Origin: Woeseia oceani
GTDB lineage: Bacteria; Pseudomonadota; Gammaproteobacteria; Steroidobacterales; Woeseiaceae
Length of the DNA stretch: 64,000 nucleotides
Reading direction: 5' to 3'
Assembly: GCF_001677435.1 (NCBI RefSeq)
Contig: NZ_CP016268.1
Span: 1,043,001 to 1,107,000, forward strand
Part shown: in pieces, positions 53,736-62,646 of the stretch
How positions within the stretch are numbered: the first letter of the stretch is position 1
Layout of the letters: each line of letters starts with the position of its first letter
The notes under the pieces: generated by a model
What the model saw: only the letters and a program-made list of their open reading frames with translations
Told to the model about the DNA's origin: nothing
Databases searched by the model: none
Translations under genes and position numbers: made by a program

Positions 53736-54161
53736 CCGAGGGACTCCGTAGTCTGACTTAGGTCGAAATTAGTGATAGTAACTGCTTATTCTGGCCGCTG
53801 TGCGCGGTTTTAAGTACTTTTTTCGTCGGGCGGGCCGCTGTTTCCGGTACAACATTTTGCTTGTCCTGCTCGTGAAACCGTATGTACATAGAGGTAACCC
53901 GATTTGCGAGGATCGGCTGCGTTGCGCCATGCTGAAACGGTAATTTGAAAAATGCGATTTTGCTCTATACTGACGCACGCTGAAATCCGACCCGCCTGTC
54001 ACTGTAAAAGCCCAATCGGCTCAGTTGACATGGTTGGGCTGCCGGCTGCCGGCGCACGGTCTGAACAAGAACAACCTTGATCCTCGCGCAGTATTGCGCT
54101 GAGATGATGGTAGCAGTCACTTCGTATTCTTACAGCCTTGGCTTCTAACAATGGATGGCAA
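53736..54161. promoter_or_regulatory. Divergent intergenic region with sigma70-like promoter
   Basis: This 426-base region lies between the divergent glutamine synthetase and VanX-like genes. On the plus strand TTGAAA (53945-53950) and TATACT (53966-53971) form a sigma70-like promoter with a slightly short 15-base spacer, leaving a leader of about 185 bases before the VanX-like gene. No small gene is recognised in the leader. Confidence 0.45.
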
Positions 54162-54857
54162 ATGAAAAACTTCAATGTCGTACTCCTGGCCTGTGTTCTG
54201 TTCGCATCCGCCTACGGTTGCAGTCAACAATCCGTTCGTCAGGATGACGGGCGCGATGGTTTTGTTTACGTGCATGACGTTATCCCGGACGTGATTCTTG
54301 ATGTGCGCTATCACTCCAACGACAACTTCATGGGCACTGTGGTGGATGGTTATCACCGCGATGTGATCCTGATCAGCAAGCCGGCTGCTGCTGCGCTATC
54401 GAAGGTACAAGACGATCTGCGGCAACAAGGTTTTGGCCTGAAGATTTTTGATGGCTACCGGCCACAAAAGGCGGTGAATCATTTCGTCCGCTGGTCCGAG
54501 AATCCTGCTGACCGTTTGACGAAGCAAACTTACTACCCGGACCTGCCGAAGGATCGTTTGTTCGAGTTAGGCTATATTGCGCGCAAATCCGGGCATACGC
54601 GCGGCAGCACACTGGACCTGACCGTCGTCAATCTGGCCAGCGGCGAAGAACTCGATATGGGCAGTCCATGGGATTTCTTCGGTGAAGTCTCGCACCATGA
54701 TTCGCCGCTGGTCGACAGTACAGCCACCGCCAATCGAGAATTATTGCGGCAAACGATGGTGCGTCACGGCTTCTTGCCGTATGCCAACGAGTGGTGGCAC
54801 TACACGCTGGCAAACGAGCCATACCCGGATACGTATTTCGATTTCAACGTGGAATAA
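54162..54857 (+). CDS. VanX/DdpX-type D-Ala-D-Ala dipeptidase lipoprotein
   Basis: This 231-residue M15D zinc peptidase of the VanX/DdpX type cleaves D-Ala-D-Ala dipeptides. The zinc and catalytic set is complete: SGHTRGSTLDLTV supplies His and Asp, and NEWWHYTL supplies the catalytic Glu and third His. The substrate Arg is likely in FDGYRPQKAV. ATG 54162 starts a short leader ending SAYGC (Cys20), which suggests a lipoprotein in the periplasm, where it could salvage D-amino-acid dipeptides from peptidoglycan. VanX of resistance operons is cytoplasmic, and no VanA/VanH is present, so glycopeptide resistance is not indicated. It lies 176 bases from the stop of the convergent PGM1-like gene. 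Confidence 0.88.
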   Translation: MKNFNVVLLACVLFASAYGCSQQSVRQDDGRDGFVYVHDVIPDVILDVRYHSNDNFMGTVVDGYHRDVILISKPAAAALSKVQDDLRQQGFGLKIFDGYRPQKAVNHFVRWSENPADRLTKQTYYPDLPKDRLFELGYIARKSGHTRGSTLDLTVVNLASGEELDMGSPWDFFGEVSHHDSPLVDSTATANRELLRQTMVRHGFLPYANEWWHYTLANEPYPDTYFDFNVE

Positions 54858-55033
54858 CCGGGCCGGCGCGCGAATCGCCTGAACTCACCGGGCAGCCACA
54901 ACATGAAGCGTCGTTGCGGCCTGATCCATCCCAGCCGGGTTTTCCAGGTTGTTTGCAAGAGGGTCATGCACTGCTCGTCAGGGTGGCTGCGCACCCGCTT
55001 GTACGGTAAATCCGGTACGGCCCGGATCCCTGA

Positions 55034-56599
55034 CTATTCCATACTCAGGTAGCGATCGAAAATTGGTGAGGCTTCGCCATGACCGGCGTCTCCGGTCTGC
55101 GCGTCCAGCAACGCCGTGGTTCTCTCAAACAAGTCCTGAGCGTCAGCTGCGCTGTCCCCGATCGCCGTCATGCCGATCTTGCCGTACTGCGACAACGCGC
55201 CAATCATGTAAAACAGCACCCCGGTGCCGGTCGTATGCCGAAAATTCAGTCCGTGCCGGGTGATGATTTCGAACAGGTCTTCCGGCAGCAAGCCACGGTA
55301 TTCAGCGGACTTGAGATTGTCCGTCGCACTGTAGAATTTCGTTTGCTGATTCGGCGTACGAAAAAGGCCGCTCGATTCATCCAGTTGACCGCCGGTGAGG
55401 AACTCAAGCGCATGAAACGGTGGCGTCGTGCCACCCATTCGAAGATTGATTTCGATGGCGTACGATTGCCACTGGCCATTCGCATCACGACAGACCAGGA
55501 AGTCGATGCCGAACCGGCCTATCACGCCTTTTTCGCTCAGTGTACGGCCAATCTTGTTTGCCTCTTCCTGTAACAGCGAACGGTAGTCGTTGCTGGCCGG
55601 GAAGCGACAACCGAGATAAACCTGCCCGGTTGAGCCGCCCAAAACCTGTTCATGGCTGGAAACAATCGCGCTTTGCCCATCCGGGTGGATGCGCATTTGC
55701 ACGCTGGGCGAACGTACTTCACGGGCGTCGATCATTTCTTCAACGATGCCGCCCATGATTGCAAATTTGCAAATGAACTCTGTGTAGCACTCGCTCAACG
55801 ATGAGAAGCGCAGTGCATGCAGTGCCGTTCGAATAGCGTCAGTGCTGTTGTCATCGGGATAGTCAAAGAGCCCGTTTCCTTCACCGGAAAACCCTTCGTT
55901 CAGTTTGACGACTGCACGCCGGAGTCCCGGTCGCGCCGACTTCAGAGACTGCAGTGCATCGACTATGTCCTGTTCGTTGTACAGGTCTTCATAACCGGCG
56001 GGGTGTCTGACACCGGCTTCCGTGAAAGTCTTGCGACTGCCGCTCTTGGTGCCGAATGACAGCAGCTCGGGATCAACGCCATTCAGCGGTATGCCCAGGC
56101 TGACAGCGAGCCGCCGTTCAAGGTCGGTGGAGTTGTAGCAGGTCAGGTAGGCGCGCGAGGCATCGTCAATGCGACTGCGCAAGCGAGCCAGCATGCGCGG
56201 TCGTTCCAGTATCTTGGCCGTTAACGGGCGCGAACTGGCGTCATAGACTGACATCATGTGCAAGCGTTGCCGGGCGTGGCTGACCGGTATGCCCTCCAGC
56301 ATCTGCAGGTAATAGTCGACAATTTCGGCATGCACTGGCTGGCTGGTGACGTAGATGACCCGTGCATTCGGGTTGCGCAGCCGGATCAGCGCAAATAGCA
56401 GGCGCTCTTCGTAATACGATGCGCCGGTTACCTTAGCGAGTTCTTCCTGATTAACACTAAGGGACGGCACGATGACCGATGTATGTTCGTACATCGGATC
56501 CGCCTTGATGTCCGCCCAAACCCGTCGCAGATTGGGTTTCAGTCGCGAGAATTCCTGTTTCTCTTTGGCTAGATCCGGCATATCGGGTCGGTTCCCCAT
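55034..56599 (-). CDS. PGM1-related ATP-grasp peptide ligase-like protein
   Basis: This 521-residue ATP-grasp protein resembles PGM1, the ligase of pheganomycin biosynthesis, and its bacterial relatives. The first half looks like a pre-ATP-grasp domain (SVIVPSLSVNQEELAKVTGA, YEERLLFALIRLRNPNARVI). The second half has ATP-grasp motifs: RRAVVKLNEGFSGEGNGLFD (Lys binding ATP, glycine loop), VEEMIDAREVRSPSVQMRI, IGRFGIDFLVCRDANG, and the Mg2+ set in YAIEINLRMGGTTPPFHALE. ATP-grasp enzymes join a carboxylate to an amine via an acyl phosphate. ATG 56599 lies 5 bases past the stop of the previous ATP-grasp gene; the longer frame to 56692 would overlap it. It is the last gene of the cluster's leftward operon. 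Confidence 0.8.
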   Translation of the reverse strand: MGNRPDMPDLAKEKQEFSRLKPNLRRVWADIKADPMYEHTSVIVPSLSVNQEELAKVTGASYYEERLLFALIRLRNPNARVIYVTSQPVHAEIVDYYLQMLEGIPVSHARQRLHMMSVYDASSRPLTAKILERPRMLARLRSRIDDASRAYLTCYNSTDLERRLAVSLGIPLNGVDPELLSFGTKSGSRKTFTEAGVRHPAGYEDLYNEQDIVDALQSLKSARPGLRRAVVKLNEGFSGEGNGLFDYPDDNSTDAIRTALHALRFSSLSECYTEFICKFAIMGGIVEEMIDAREVRSPSVQMRIHPDGQSAIVSSHEQVLGGSTGQVYLGCRFPASNDYRSLLQEEANKIGRTLSEKGVIGRFGIDFLVCRDANGQWQSYAIEINLRMGGTTPPFHALEFLTGGQLDESSGLFRTPNQQTKFYSATDNLKSAEYRGLLPEDLFEIITRHGLNFRHTTGTGVLFYMIGALSQYGKIGMTAIGDSAADAQDLFERTTALLDAQTGDAGHGEASPIFDRYLSME

Positions 56600-56604
56600 G
56601 GTGT

Positions 56605-57831
56605 TCAGGATGCGTGGACAGTAATGGTCTCGCCGATGTCGTTCATGATACGGCGCAATTGATCGTAGTCCGGGTGGCGGACCCGCATCCATGCATTGGC
56701 CATGTAACCGGCTTCAACGGCTTGTGTCGGGGTGCCAGGTTCCGGGAAATGCGCGGCGACTACGCAGTCGCCGTAGCGATCGCTGATGTCATTCACGCCC
56801 GAGTAGCCATTGATGTGGCCGTCTCGTTCCGGCCGCAAGGCGATCATGCCGGCGGCGTAGCGGCGTGAAGGTTTGCTGTGTGGTCTGCCGTTGACGATCG
56901 CTGTAGCCCATTCGAAATACAGGTCGAATTCGTTGGCGGCATTATAAACGTCCCACTGACCGACGCCGGGCGGTCGGCAGCCTATCTCGGAGAACTTCAG
57001 GCCTTTGGGCCCATAGAACCACTCCATGTGAGTGGCCGATGTACCAATGCGCAGGATCTTGTTGACCTCACGGGCCATGGCGCGAACTTCGTTGTAGCCT
57101 TCCGCAGCGATACGGTTGGTCGTAATCATTTGCGGTGATATCCACCGTTCCCGCATGGCTTCCAGGACGTTGGGGTAGTAGTGCGTAATAAATTCGTGCG
57201 TGACGTTGCCGTTTATAGTCAAAGTATCGATGAAGCCTTCGTGGCCTTCAATGAATTCTTCGATGGCGACCTCGACGCCATTGCCGAGGCCGCATTCCTG
57301 AATGACCTGCTGCAGATGTGTTTCTTCCCTCACCTTGTAGGTAGCTGACGCACCGGCCCCGGCTGGCGGCTTGATAATCAATGGGTAGCCTGTACTGGCT
57401 GCGAAGTCGTAGGCGTCCTGCGCGCTGCGCGCCCGCGTCGACTGTGCGCAGGGTACACCCGCTGCACGCAATGCGTCTTTCATGGCGGGCTTGTCGCGGC
57501 AGAGAAACGCGGTCTCCACTGTGGTTCCAGGTATGCCGGTCGCTTTGCGGACATGTGCAGCAGCCATGATGTGCGCTTCAACTGTCGCTTCGAGCCGGTC
57601 CACCCACAGCACTTTCTGAATTCTGCGTACCGCCTCCAGCAGGGAGGGTTCATGTACTACCGAGCGTACCTGGACATAGTCGCCCAGCCACGTTTTCAAT
57701 TCGTCGCTGAGATAATCTGCGGGACGTTCACCAATACCAATAACATGTGCACCGGTTTTGTACAGTGCACGCACAAACTCCCGTTGATTGAAAGGGAATG
57801 ACGGCTCGATGAAGATGACGTTCAACGTCAT
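56605..57831 (-). CDS. ATP-grasp ligase (carbamoyl-phosphate-synthase-like), paralogue A
   Basis: This 408-residue ATP-grasp ligase has an N-terminal Rossmann-like domain (LNVIFIEPSFPFNQREFVRA, HVIGIGERPADYLS). The central ATP-grasp has YPLIIKPPAGAGASATYKV, the VEVAIEEFIEGHEGFIDTL block, HMEWFYGPKGLKFSEIGCRP (Mg2+ Glu and Arg) and PPGVGQWD. It is a clear paralogue of the product of 59383-60600. Its ATG overlaps the glycogen synthase stop by 4 bases, so glgA and this ligase are translationally coupled, and the PGM1-like ligase follows. A peptide- or amide-forming step on an amino acid or sugar-acid substrate is expected, but the substrates are unknown. Confidence 0.82.
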   Translation of the reverse strand: MTLNVIFIEPSFPFNQREFVRALYKTGAHVIGIGERPADYLSDELKTWLGDYVQVRSVVHEPSLLEAVRRIQKVLWVDRLEATVEAHIMAAAHVRKATGIPGTTVETAFLCRDKPAMKDALRAAGVPCAQSTRARSAQDAYDFAASTGYPLIIKPPAGAGASATYKVREETHLQQVIQECGLGNGVEVAIEEFIEGHEGFIDTLTINGNVTHEFITHYYPNVLEAMRERWISPQMITTNRIAAEGYNEVRAMAREVNKILRIGTSATHMEWFYGPKGLKFSEIGCRPPGVGQWDVYNAANEFDLYFEWATAIVNGRPHSKPSRRYAAGMIALRPERDGHINGYSGVNDISDRYGDCVVAAHFPEPGTPTQAVEAGYMANAWMRVRHPDYDQLRRIMNDIGETITVHAS

Positions 57832-59294
57832 GTACCGAGTTTGCGAAACAGTTCGGTATACAGTTGTGCCTGGCGAACCCAGGAGAAATCTTGTGCCATA
57901 CCATTCTGTACGACCTGTTGCCAGAGTGGCTTGTTCTGGTACAAGTCCAGTGCGGTATTGATTGCCCAGGTCAGTGCCGCTTCGTTGTAGCTGTTGAAAA
58001 CTATGCCGGTGCCACTGCCGTTCTCAGGGTCGATAAGTTGTACCGAGTCCGCCAGACCACCCGTTTTCCGGACTATGGGTACGGTGCCGTACTTCAGGCT
58101 GTACATCTGGTTGAGCCCGCACGGCTCGTACAGCGATGGCATCAGGAACAGGTCACTGCCTGCCTCAATCGCGTGTGCAAGACGTTCGTTGTAGCCACGA
58201 TAAAAGCACACCTTGTCCGGGAACTTGCGTTGCAACCACTGGAAGAACTCTTCGTAGTGCGCTTCGCCGCTACCGAGTACGGCAAGCGAGAAATCGCGTG
58301 TAGCCAGTAGTGCGGGCAAGACCTGGTCGACGAGATCGATGCCTTTCTGGCTGACCAGCCGGGTGACGATACCGATCATTGGCCGGTCAGGCGTCACGGG
58401 TAACCCCAGGTCTAACTGCAACTGTTTCTTGCAAGTGGCTTTGCCACGCATGTCCTGCGCTGAGTACGTGGCGGCAATGCGCTCGTCCGTGGCCGGGTTC
58501 CAGTCGTTGTAGTCAACGCCGTTCAGTATGCCAACCAGCGTACTACTGCGCGCGCGCAGCAGATCCTGCAGCCCCATGCCGTACTCATCGGTCTTGATCT
58601 CTTCGGCATAGGTCGGACTTACCGTGGTCAGCACGTCCGCATGCAGTACACCGGTTTTCAGGAAATTGATGCGGCCGTTGCCCAAATCGTCCTGATGCAG
58701 TTCACTGACCGATCCACCGAGATCGAGGTCAGCAATAATGCCGGCCCCGAAAACGCCCTGATAACCGATGTTGTGTATGGTTAACACTGTGCGCGTATTG
58801 GCGAACAGCTTGTCCCATGAGTAGTAGGTTTTCAGGTAGAGCGGAATCAAGGCCGTGTGCCAATCGTGGCAATGCATGATGTCCGGGGCGAACTGCATGT
58901 GCTGGCACATGACGATCGCTGCGCGCGATAGCAGGATGAATCGAAGGTGTTCATCTTCGCTGTTGGTATAGATGCTGCCACGATCGTAAAGCTCCGGACA
59001 TCGCAACAAGTAGATTGTCAACGTCGAGCCGGGCAATGTGGTCGAGTCGATTGAGAAATGCCCGTCGCGATGGCCTATACGAATTGCGATGTCCTGTAGC
59101 CCTTGTACCGGCGCAATGTCGAGCGCCTGCGTGTCGATGGAGTCGTAATACGGCATCAGGAGCCGAACATCATGGCCGGCATCGTGCAGTGTTGCTGACA
59201 ATGCCGCGCTGACATCAGCGAGACCGCCGGTCTTGGCCAGCGGGGCGACCTCGGAACTGGCGAGGCAGATATTGAGTTTGCGGGTAGCGGGCAC
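57828..59294 (-). CDS. glgA: Glycogen (starch) synthase, GT5
   Basis: This 488-residue GT5 glucosyltransferase extends alpha-1,4-glucan using ADP- or UDP-glucose. The glucose-nucleotide lysine motif is LAKTGGLADVSAALSATL at the N-terminus. HCHDWHTALIPLYLKTYY, TIHNIGYQGVFGAG, DRPMIGIVTRLVSQKGIDL and MPSLYEPCGLNQMYSLKYGT (catalytic Glu region), then KTGGLADSV, are all present, so it should be active. The start is GTG 59294. It is not accompanied by glgB, glgC or glgX, as in ordinary glycogen operons. It is coupled to an ATP-grasp gene downstream and divergent from a second one 88 bases away, which suggests a role outside plain storage glycogen. Confidence 0.92.
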   Translation of the reverse strand: MPATRKLNICLASSEVAPLAKTGGLADVSAALSATLHDAGHDVRLLMPYYDSIDTQALDIAPVQGLQDIAIRIGHRDGHFSIDSTTLPGSTLTIYLLRCPELYDRGSIYTNSEDEHLRFILLSRAAIVMCQHMQFAPDIMHCHDWHTALIPLYLKTYYSWDKLFANTRTVLTIHNIGYQGVFGAGIIADLDLGGSVSELHQDDLGNGRINFLKTGVLHADVLTTVSPTYAEEIKTDEYGMGLQDLLRARSSTLVGILNGVDYNDWNPATDERIAATYSAQDMRGKATCKKQLQLDLGLPVTPDRPMIGIVTRLVSQKGIDLVDQVLPALLATRDFSLAVLGSGEAHYEEFFQWLQRKFPDKVCFYRGYNERLAHAIEAGSDLFLMPSLYEPCGLNQMYSLKYGTVPIVRKTGGLADSVQLIDPENGSGTGIVFNSYNEAALTWAINTALDLYQNKPLWQQVVQNGMAQDFSWVRQAQLYTELFRKLGT

Positions 59295-59382
59295 GTCGGG
59301 TCCGATGGCTGTTGTTTAGGTGCTATTCTAACCCGACACTACGGGCGCCGCTTCGCGCATTGCGAACAAAGGCTGTGATTCG

Positions 59383-60600
59383 ATGAACGTGCTGATCCTG
59401 TCGCCGGGATATCCGGCCGATATGCCCGAGTTCACGCGCGGGCTGGCGGAATGCGGTGCCAATGTATTTGGCGTAGGGGATCAGCAGCCCGAGCAGCTTC
59501 CGCCACAGGTCCGTCGCTGCCTCTCCGCATATGTGCATGTATCGTCGCTCTGGGACAGCCAGCAGGTTATTGCTGCTATCCATGCCCAGTTGCGCGGTCA
59601 TACCCTGGATCGTATCGAATGCCTTTGGGAGCCGGGCATCATGCTCGCCGCGGAACTGCGCCAGCAATTCGGCGTAGCCGGTTTGACGGTGGAACAGGCG
59701 CATCGCTTCCGGGATAAAGAAGCAATGAAGCTTGCGCTCGACGCAGCTGGCATTCGCACGCCTCACCACGTTGCCGTAAGCAGTATTGCAGCGTGCTGGG
59801 AAGCCGCGGACAGGATTGGCTATCCATTGGTCCTGAAACCCATCGCCGGCGCAGGTTCAGCAGACACTTATCGGGTTGCAAGTCGCGACGAGTTGCGTGC
59901 TGTATTGCCGCGGTTACGGCACGTGCCGACGGTCAGCGTCGAGGAGTTTATTGACGGAGAAGAGTACACATTCGACACCATCACTATCGACAACGAAGTC
60001 GCATACTACAACGTGGCATGGTATCGGCCCCGACCGTTGATAGCGCGTAGTCATGAATGGATCAGTCCGCAGGTAATCGCGCTACGCGATATTGCGAATC
60101 CCGAATTGCAAGCGGGTATCAAGATGGGTCATGACGTGATTAATGCGCTCGGCTTTGACAGTGGCTTTACACATATGGAGTGGTATCGGAAAGCAGACGG
60201 GGAAGTGGTCTTCGGCGAGATCGGTGCACGTCCGCCCGGGGCGCATCAGGTTGATCAAATGAAGTTCGCCTGTGACTTTGACGTATTTCGAGTCTGGGGA
60301 CAGTCTGTGACTTCGCGGCAACTCGAGATGACGATTGAGCGCCGATATAACGTCGCGACGATCTACAAACGTGCGCAAGGCATGGGCAGGATTTCGCGAA
60401 TTGAAGGTGCAGGGCAGTTGCAACAGCGGTTCGGCGAGCACGTCGTCTGGAACGCCTTGTCACAACCAGGTACCCCGCGGCGTGACTGGTTGCAAACCCT
60501 GGTATCTGACGGGTTTGTTATGTTGCGCCACCCGGATCTGGCGGAAACGCTATCGATGGCCGATGCCGTAGGCAGCGAGCTGCACCTGTACGCTGACTGA
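59383..60600 (+). CDS. ATP-grasp ligase, paralogue B
   Basis: This 405-residue ATP-grasp ligase is built like the product of 56605-57831. Rossmann-like start: MNVLILSPGYPADMPEFTRG, GANVFGVGDQQPEQLP. Core: YPLVLKPIAGAGSADTYRV, VSVEEFIDGEEYTFDTITI, FTHMEWYRKADGEVVFGEIG, and ARPPGAHQVDQM. The two share the pattern of IEPSFP/LSPGYP start and the PPGxxQ block, but differ in the substrate-side helices, so they probably act on different substrates or successive steps. It is the only plus-strand gene of the cluster, starting 88 bases from glgA across a shared divergent region and ending 4 bases from the convergent esterase. Confidence 0.82.
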   Translation: MNVLILSPGYPADMPEFTRGLAECGANVFGVGDQQPEQLPPQVRRCLSAYVHVSSLWDSQQVIAAIHAQLRGHTLDRIECLWEPGIMLAAELRQQFGVAGLTVEQAHRFRDKEAMKLALDAAGIRTPHHVAVSSIAACWEAADRIGYPLVLKPIAGAGSADTYRVASRDELRAVLPRLRHVPTVSVEEFIDGEEYTFDTITIDNEVAYYNVAWYRPRPLIARSHEWISPQVIALRDIANPELQAGIKMGHDVINALGFDSGFTHMEWYRKADGEVVFGEIGARPPGAHQVDQMKFACDFDVFRVWGQSVTSRQLEMTIERRYNVATIYKRAQGMGRISRIEGAGQLQQRFGEHVVWNALSQPGTPRRDWLQTLVSDGFVMLRHPDLAETLSMADAVGSELHLYAD

Positions 60601-60604
60601 ATCG

Positions 60605-61336
60605 TCAGGCAAATTCTGCCAGGTATTTCGGCAGCATCTCGCGCCAGGTTACCCAGTCATGATGGTAGGTGCTGCCCCAGGGATCGACGCGGTTGGGTAT
60701 GCCTTTCGCGCCAAGCACACGTGCCATGCGCCAGGACTCGCCGATGTCTTCGTAGTTTCCTTCGCCAGTGGGAAGAAGAATCAAGCGGCTCCGCAAGGTT
60801 TCGAGTTGCTCATTCTCAAGATCGGGCAAATAGTGCAGTGGGGACGAGAAGTAAAAATCCTGATTGAATCGTCCTTCAAGGTACTTCGACAGGTCGTAGG
60901 TGCCGCTCATGGCGATCGCGAGCTTGTAGGCATCAGGGTGTCTGCAAACCGTTGCGACGGCGTTGAATGCTCCGATCGATGCGCCTGCCGCAACGATTTC
61001 GATGTTCTCAGTGGCGCAGTCCTTGCGAATGGCGGGCGTCACCTCCTGATAGATAAACGCGTCAAACAAATTCTGCAGTCGCGAACAGTACTCGGCTGAT
61101 TCATTGCCAGAGATCCACGCTCGTCCTGCCACGGAATCGGTCGAGTAAACCTTAATTCGGCCTGCATCAAGTAGTGGCTGAAGTGCGCGGATCAAATGAA
61201 AGCGTTCGATCTCTTCAGCATCGCCACCGGCGGTCGGGAACAGTAGTACCGGTGTGCCGTAATTGCCCCAGCGAACCAGTTGTACCTCGCGCTCGATTCG
61301 CGGAGAGTACCAACGGAATGTTTCTTTGGCGCTCAT
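60605..61336 (-). CDS. Alpha/beta-hydrolase esterase (COG4947-like)
   Basis: This 243-residue alpha/beta hydrolase has its nucleophile elbow in IVAAGASIGAFNAVAT (Ser in GASIG). The acid and histidine of the triad probably lie in LLPTGEGNYEDIGESW and GSTYHHDWVTWREML. Length and the opening MSAKETFRWYSPRIEREVQL fit the small esterase family near COG4947 (esterase-D-like). It has no signal peptide. Its start overlaps the stop of the RimK-like gene by 4 bases, so it belongs to the leftward operon with that ligase and the CBM48-type esterase. It may remove or transfer an acyl group on the cluster's product. Confidence 0.8.
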   Translation of the reverse strand: MSAKETFRWYSPRIEREVQLVRWGNYGTPVLLFPTAGGDAEEIERFHLIRALQPLLDAGRIKVYSTDSVAGRAWISGNESAEYCSRLQNLFDAFIYQEVTPAIRKDCATENIEIVAAGASIGAFNAVATVCRHPDAYKLAIAMSGTYDLSKYLEGRFNQDFYFSSPLHYLPDLENEQLETLRSRLILLPTGEGNYEDIGESWRMARVLGAKGIPNRVDPWGSTYHHDWVTWREMLPKYLAEFA

Positions 61337-62574
61337 GCCGCGACGCCTTCACCTTGCCGCCAGCTTTGTATGCGACTCCAGAACAGCTCGGTGAATTCAT
61401 CAATCTCGTGTTCCGGGTACAACGCGCTGACTTTCTTTCGTATTGCGTCGCGTACAGTTTCGGTGCCGAAGAAAGCCAGCGCAACCTCATCCAGGTGACC
61501 TAGGTGCTTGTCACAAAATTCGTAGAATTCATCAGCACTGAAGCGATTCTCCGCAATGGCGACGTAACCTGCCAGTTTTTCGTCGAACGGAATGTCTTTA
61601 TCCGCAATTTTGTAATAGGCCTGCCAGTTGAGGTCGGTGTTTAACTTTCGCTTTGTCGCTGCACAAAATAATGACCAACGGAGGTTGGCCTTTATCAGCC
61701 AGGGGAAGTGGAAGTGCAGAGAGGTAACCTGTGAGTCGGGGCAGGCATTGGCAAAATCGATAGGATGCCAAACGCCGTTACTGCGCAACGATTCACAGGA
61801 GTTGAAATCCCAACCAAAGAACGCGTTGATCACCATGGTCATGTTGGCCAGCTGGTTTTCATCCTGGGTCGACAGGAAGTCGACGTCCATCCGGTAGCGA
61901 TCGTGAAGCGGTGCCTCCGGGTTGTAGTTAACACATAGCCATTGCGGACCCAGGCCAATACAACGAACAAAGGCATCGTAATTTGGCACGCCTTGTTGCA
62001 AGTGCATCAGCCGGGTACCGCTATGTTCGTAAGCTTCCTGCAACGCCGTGCGGTCTGTGATGGCGGTAACGCCGACCCATGCACCACCGTCATAAGGCTT
62101 CATGAATTGTGGGTAGCCTATGCTGTCGCCAATAGCGCCCAGATCGAACAATTTGGCGTACTGCTTTAAGGTTGCCTGCAAGTCTGCTGATTCGGTGTAC
62201 TCTTTCGGCGGGATCATCCAGGTAGGCGGGATTGGGAAGCCGAGCCGCATCATCGCGGCGTAGGTGGTGTGTTTCTCCATGGACTGCAGCGTCCATGGGT
62301 TGTTGAAGACGTACAGGTCGTCCATCACGATGGATTTCTTTATCCATTCACGGGAGGTGTGATACCAATGCGTCAAGCGATCGACAACAACATCGTACTG
62401 GCAAGGTTGTTGCAGGTTGAACGGCTCGATGTACACCCGGTCAACTTCGAACTGCAAACGATCCTTGCCGTGCGGGACGTCAAGATCCAGTTCTTTGATC
62501 AGGGCTTCATAGCAAATTGGCCAGCAAATGTCCGCGCCCAGTGAGAGTCCGATACGACGTGTGATGTTTGCCAC
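61333..62574 (-). CDS. RimK-like ATP-grasp ligase, third type
   Basis: This ATP-grasp protein of about 413 residues is distinct from paralogues A and B. The N-terminal part has RRIGLSLGADICWPICYEAL and YDVVVDRLTHWYHTSREWIK. The ATP-grasp region has KHTTYAAMMRLGFPIPPTWM, YPQFMKPYDGGAWVGVTAI and MHLQQGVPNYDAFVRCIGLG, then QWLCVNYNPEAP and later DFNSCESLRSNGVWHPIDFA. I start at GTG 62574, because AAGGAG lies 7 bases before it. ATG 62580 is too close to that site but cannot be excluded. It ends 4 bases into the esterase gene and starts 72 bases after the CBM48-type esterase gene. Such RimK-like ligases usually add an amino acid to a carboxylate. Confidence 0.8.
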   Translation of the reverse strand: MANITRRIGLSLGADICWPICYEALIKELDLDVPHGKDRLQFEVDRVYIEPFNLQQPCQYDVVVDRLTHWYHTSREWIKKSIVMDDLYVFNNPWTLQSMEKHTTYAAMMRLGFPIPPTWMIPPKEYTESADLQATLKQYAKLFDLGAIGDSIGYPQFMKPYDGGAWVGVTAITDRTALQEAYEHSGTRLMHLQQGVPNYDAFVRCIGLGPQWLCVNYNPEAPLHDRYRMDVDFLSTQDENQLANMTMVINAFFGWDFNSCESLRSNGVWHPIDFANACPDSQVTSLHFHFPWLIKANLRWSLFCAATKRKLNTDLNWQAYYKIADKDIPFDEKLAGYVAIAENRFSADEFYEFCDKHLGHLDEVALAFFGTETVRDAIRKKVSALYPEHEIDEFTELFWSRIQSWRQGEGVAA

Positions 62575-62646
62575 GGTCATGCTCCTTGCCAATGCTCACT
62601 CACCAAAGTGATGGTGGGCCGTCTGTGTTGAAGAGGTTCGTGCGTG

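Noticed and set aside
54162-54857. Vancomycin-resistance operon
   Set aside because: Only a VanX/DdpX-like dipeptidase is present, with an apparent lipoprotein leader. There is no VanA/B ligase, VanH or VanRS pair nearby.
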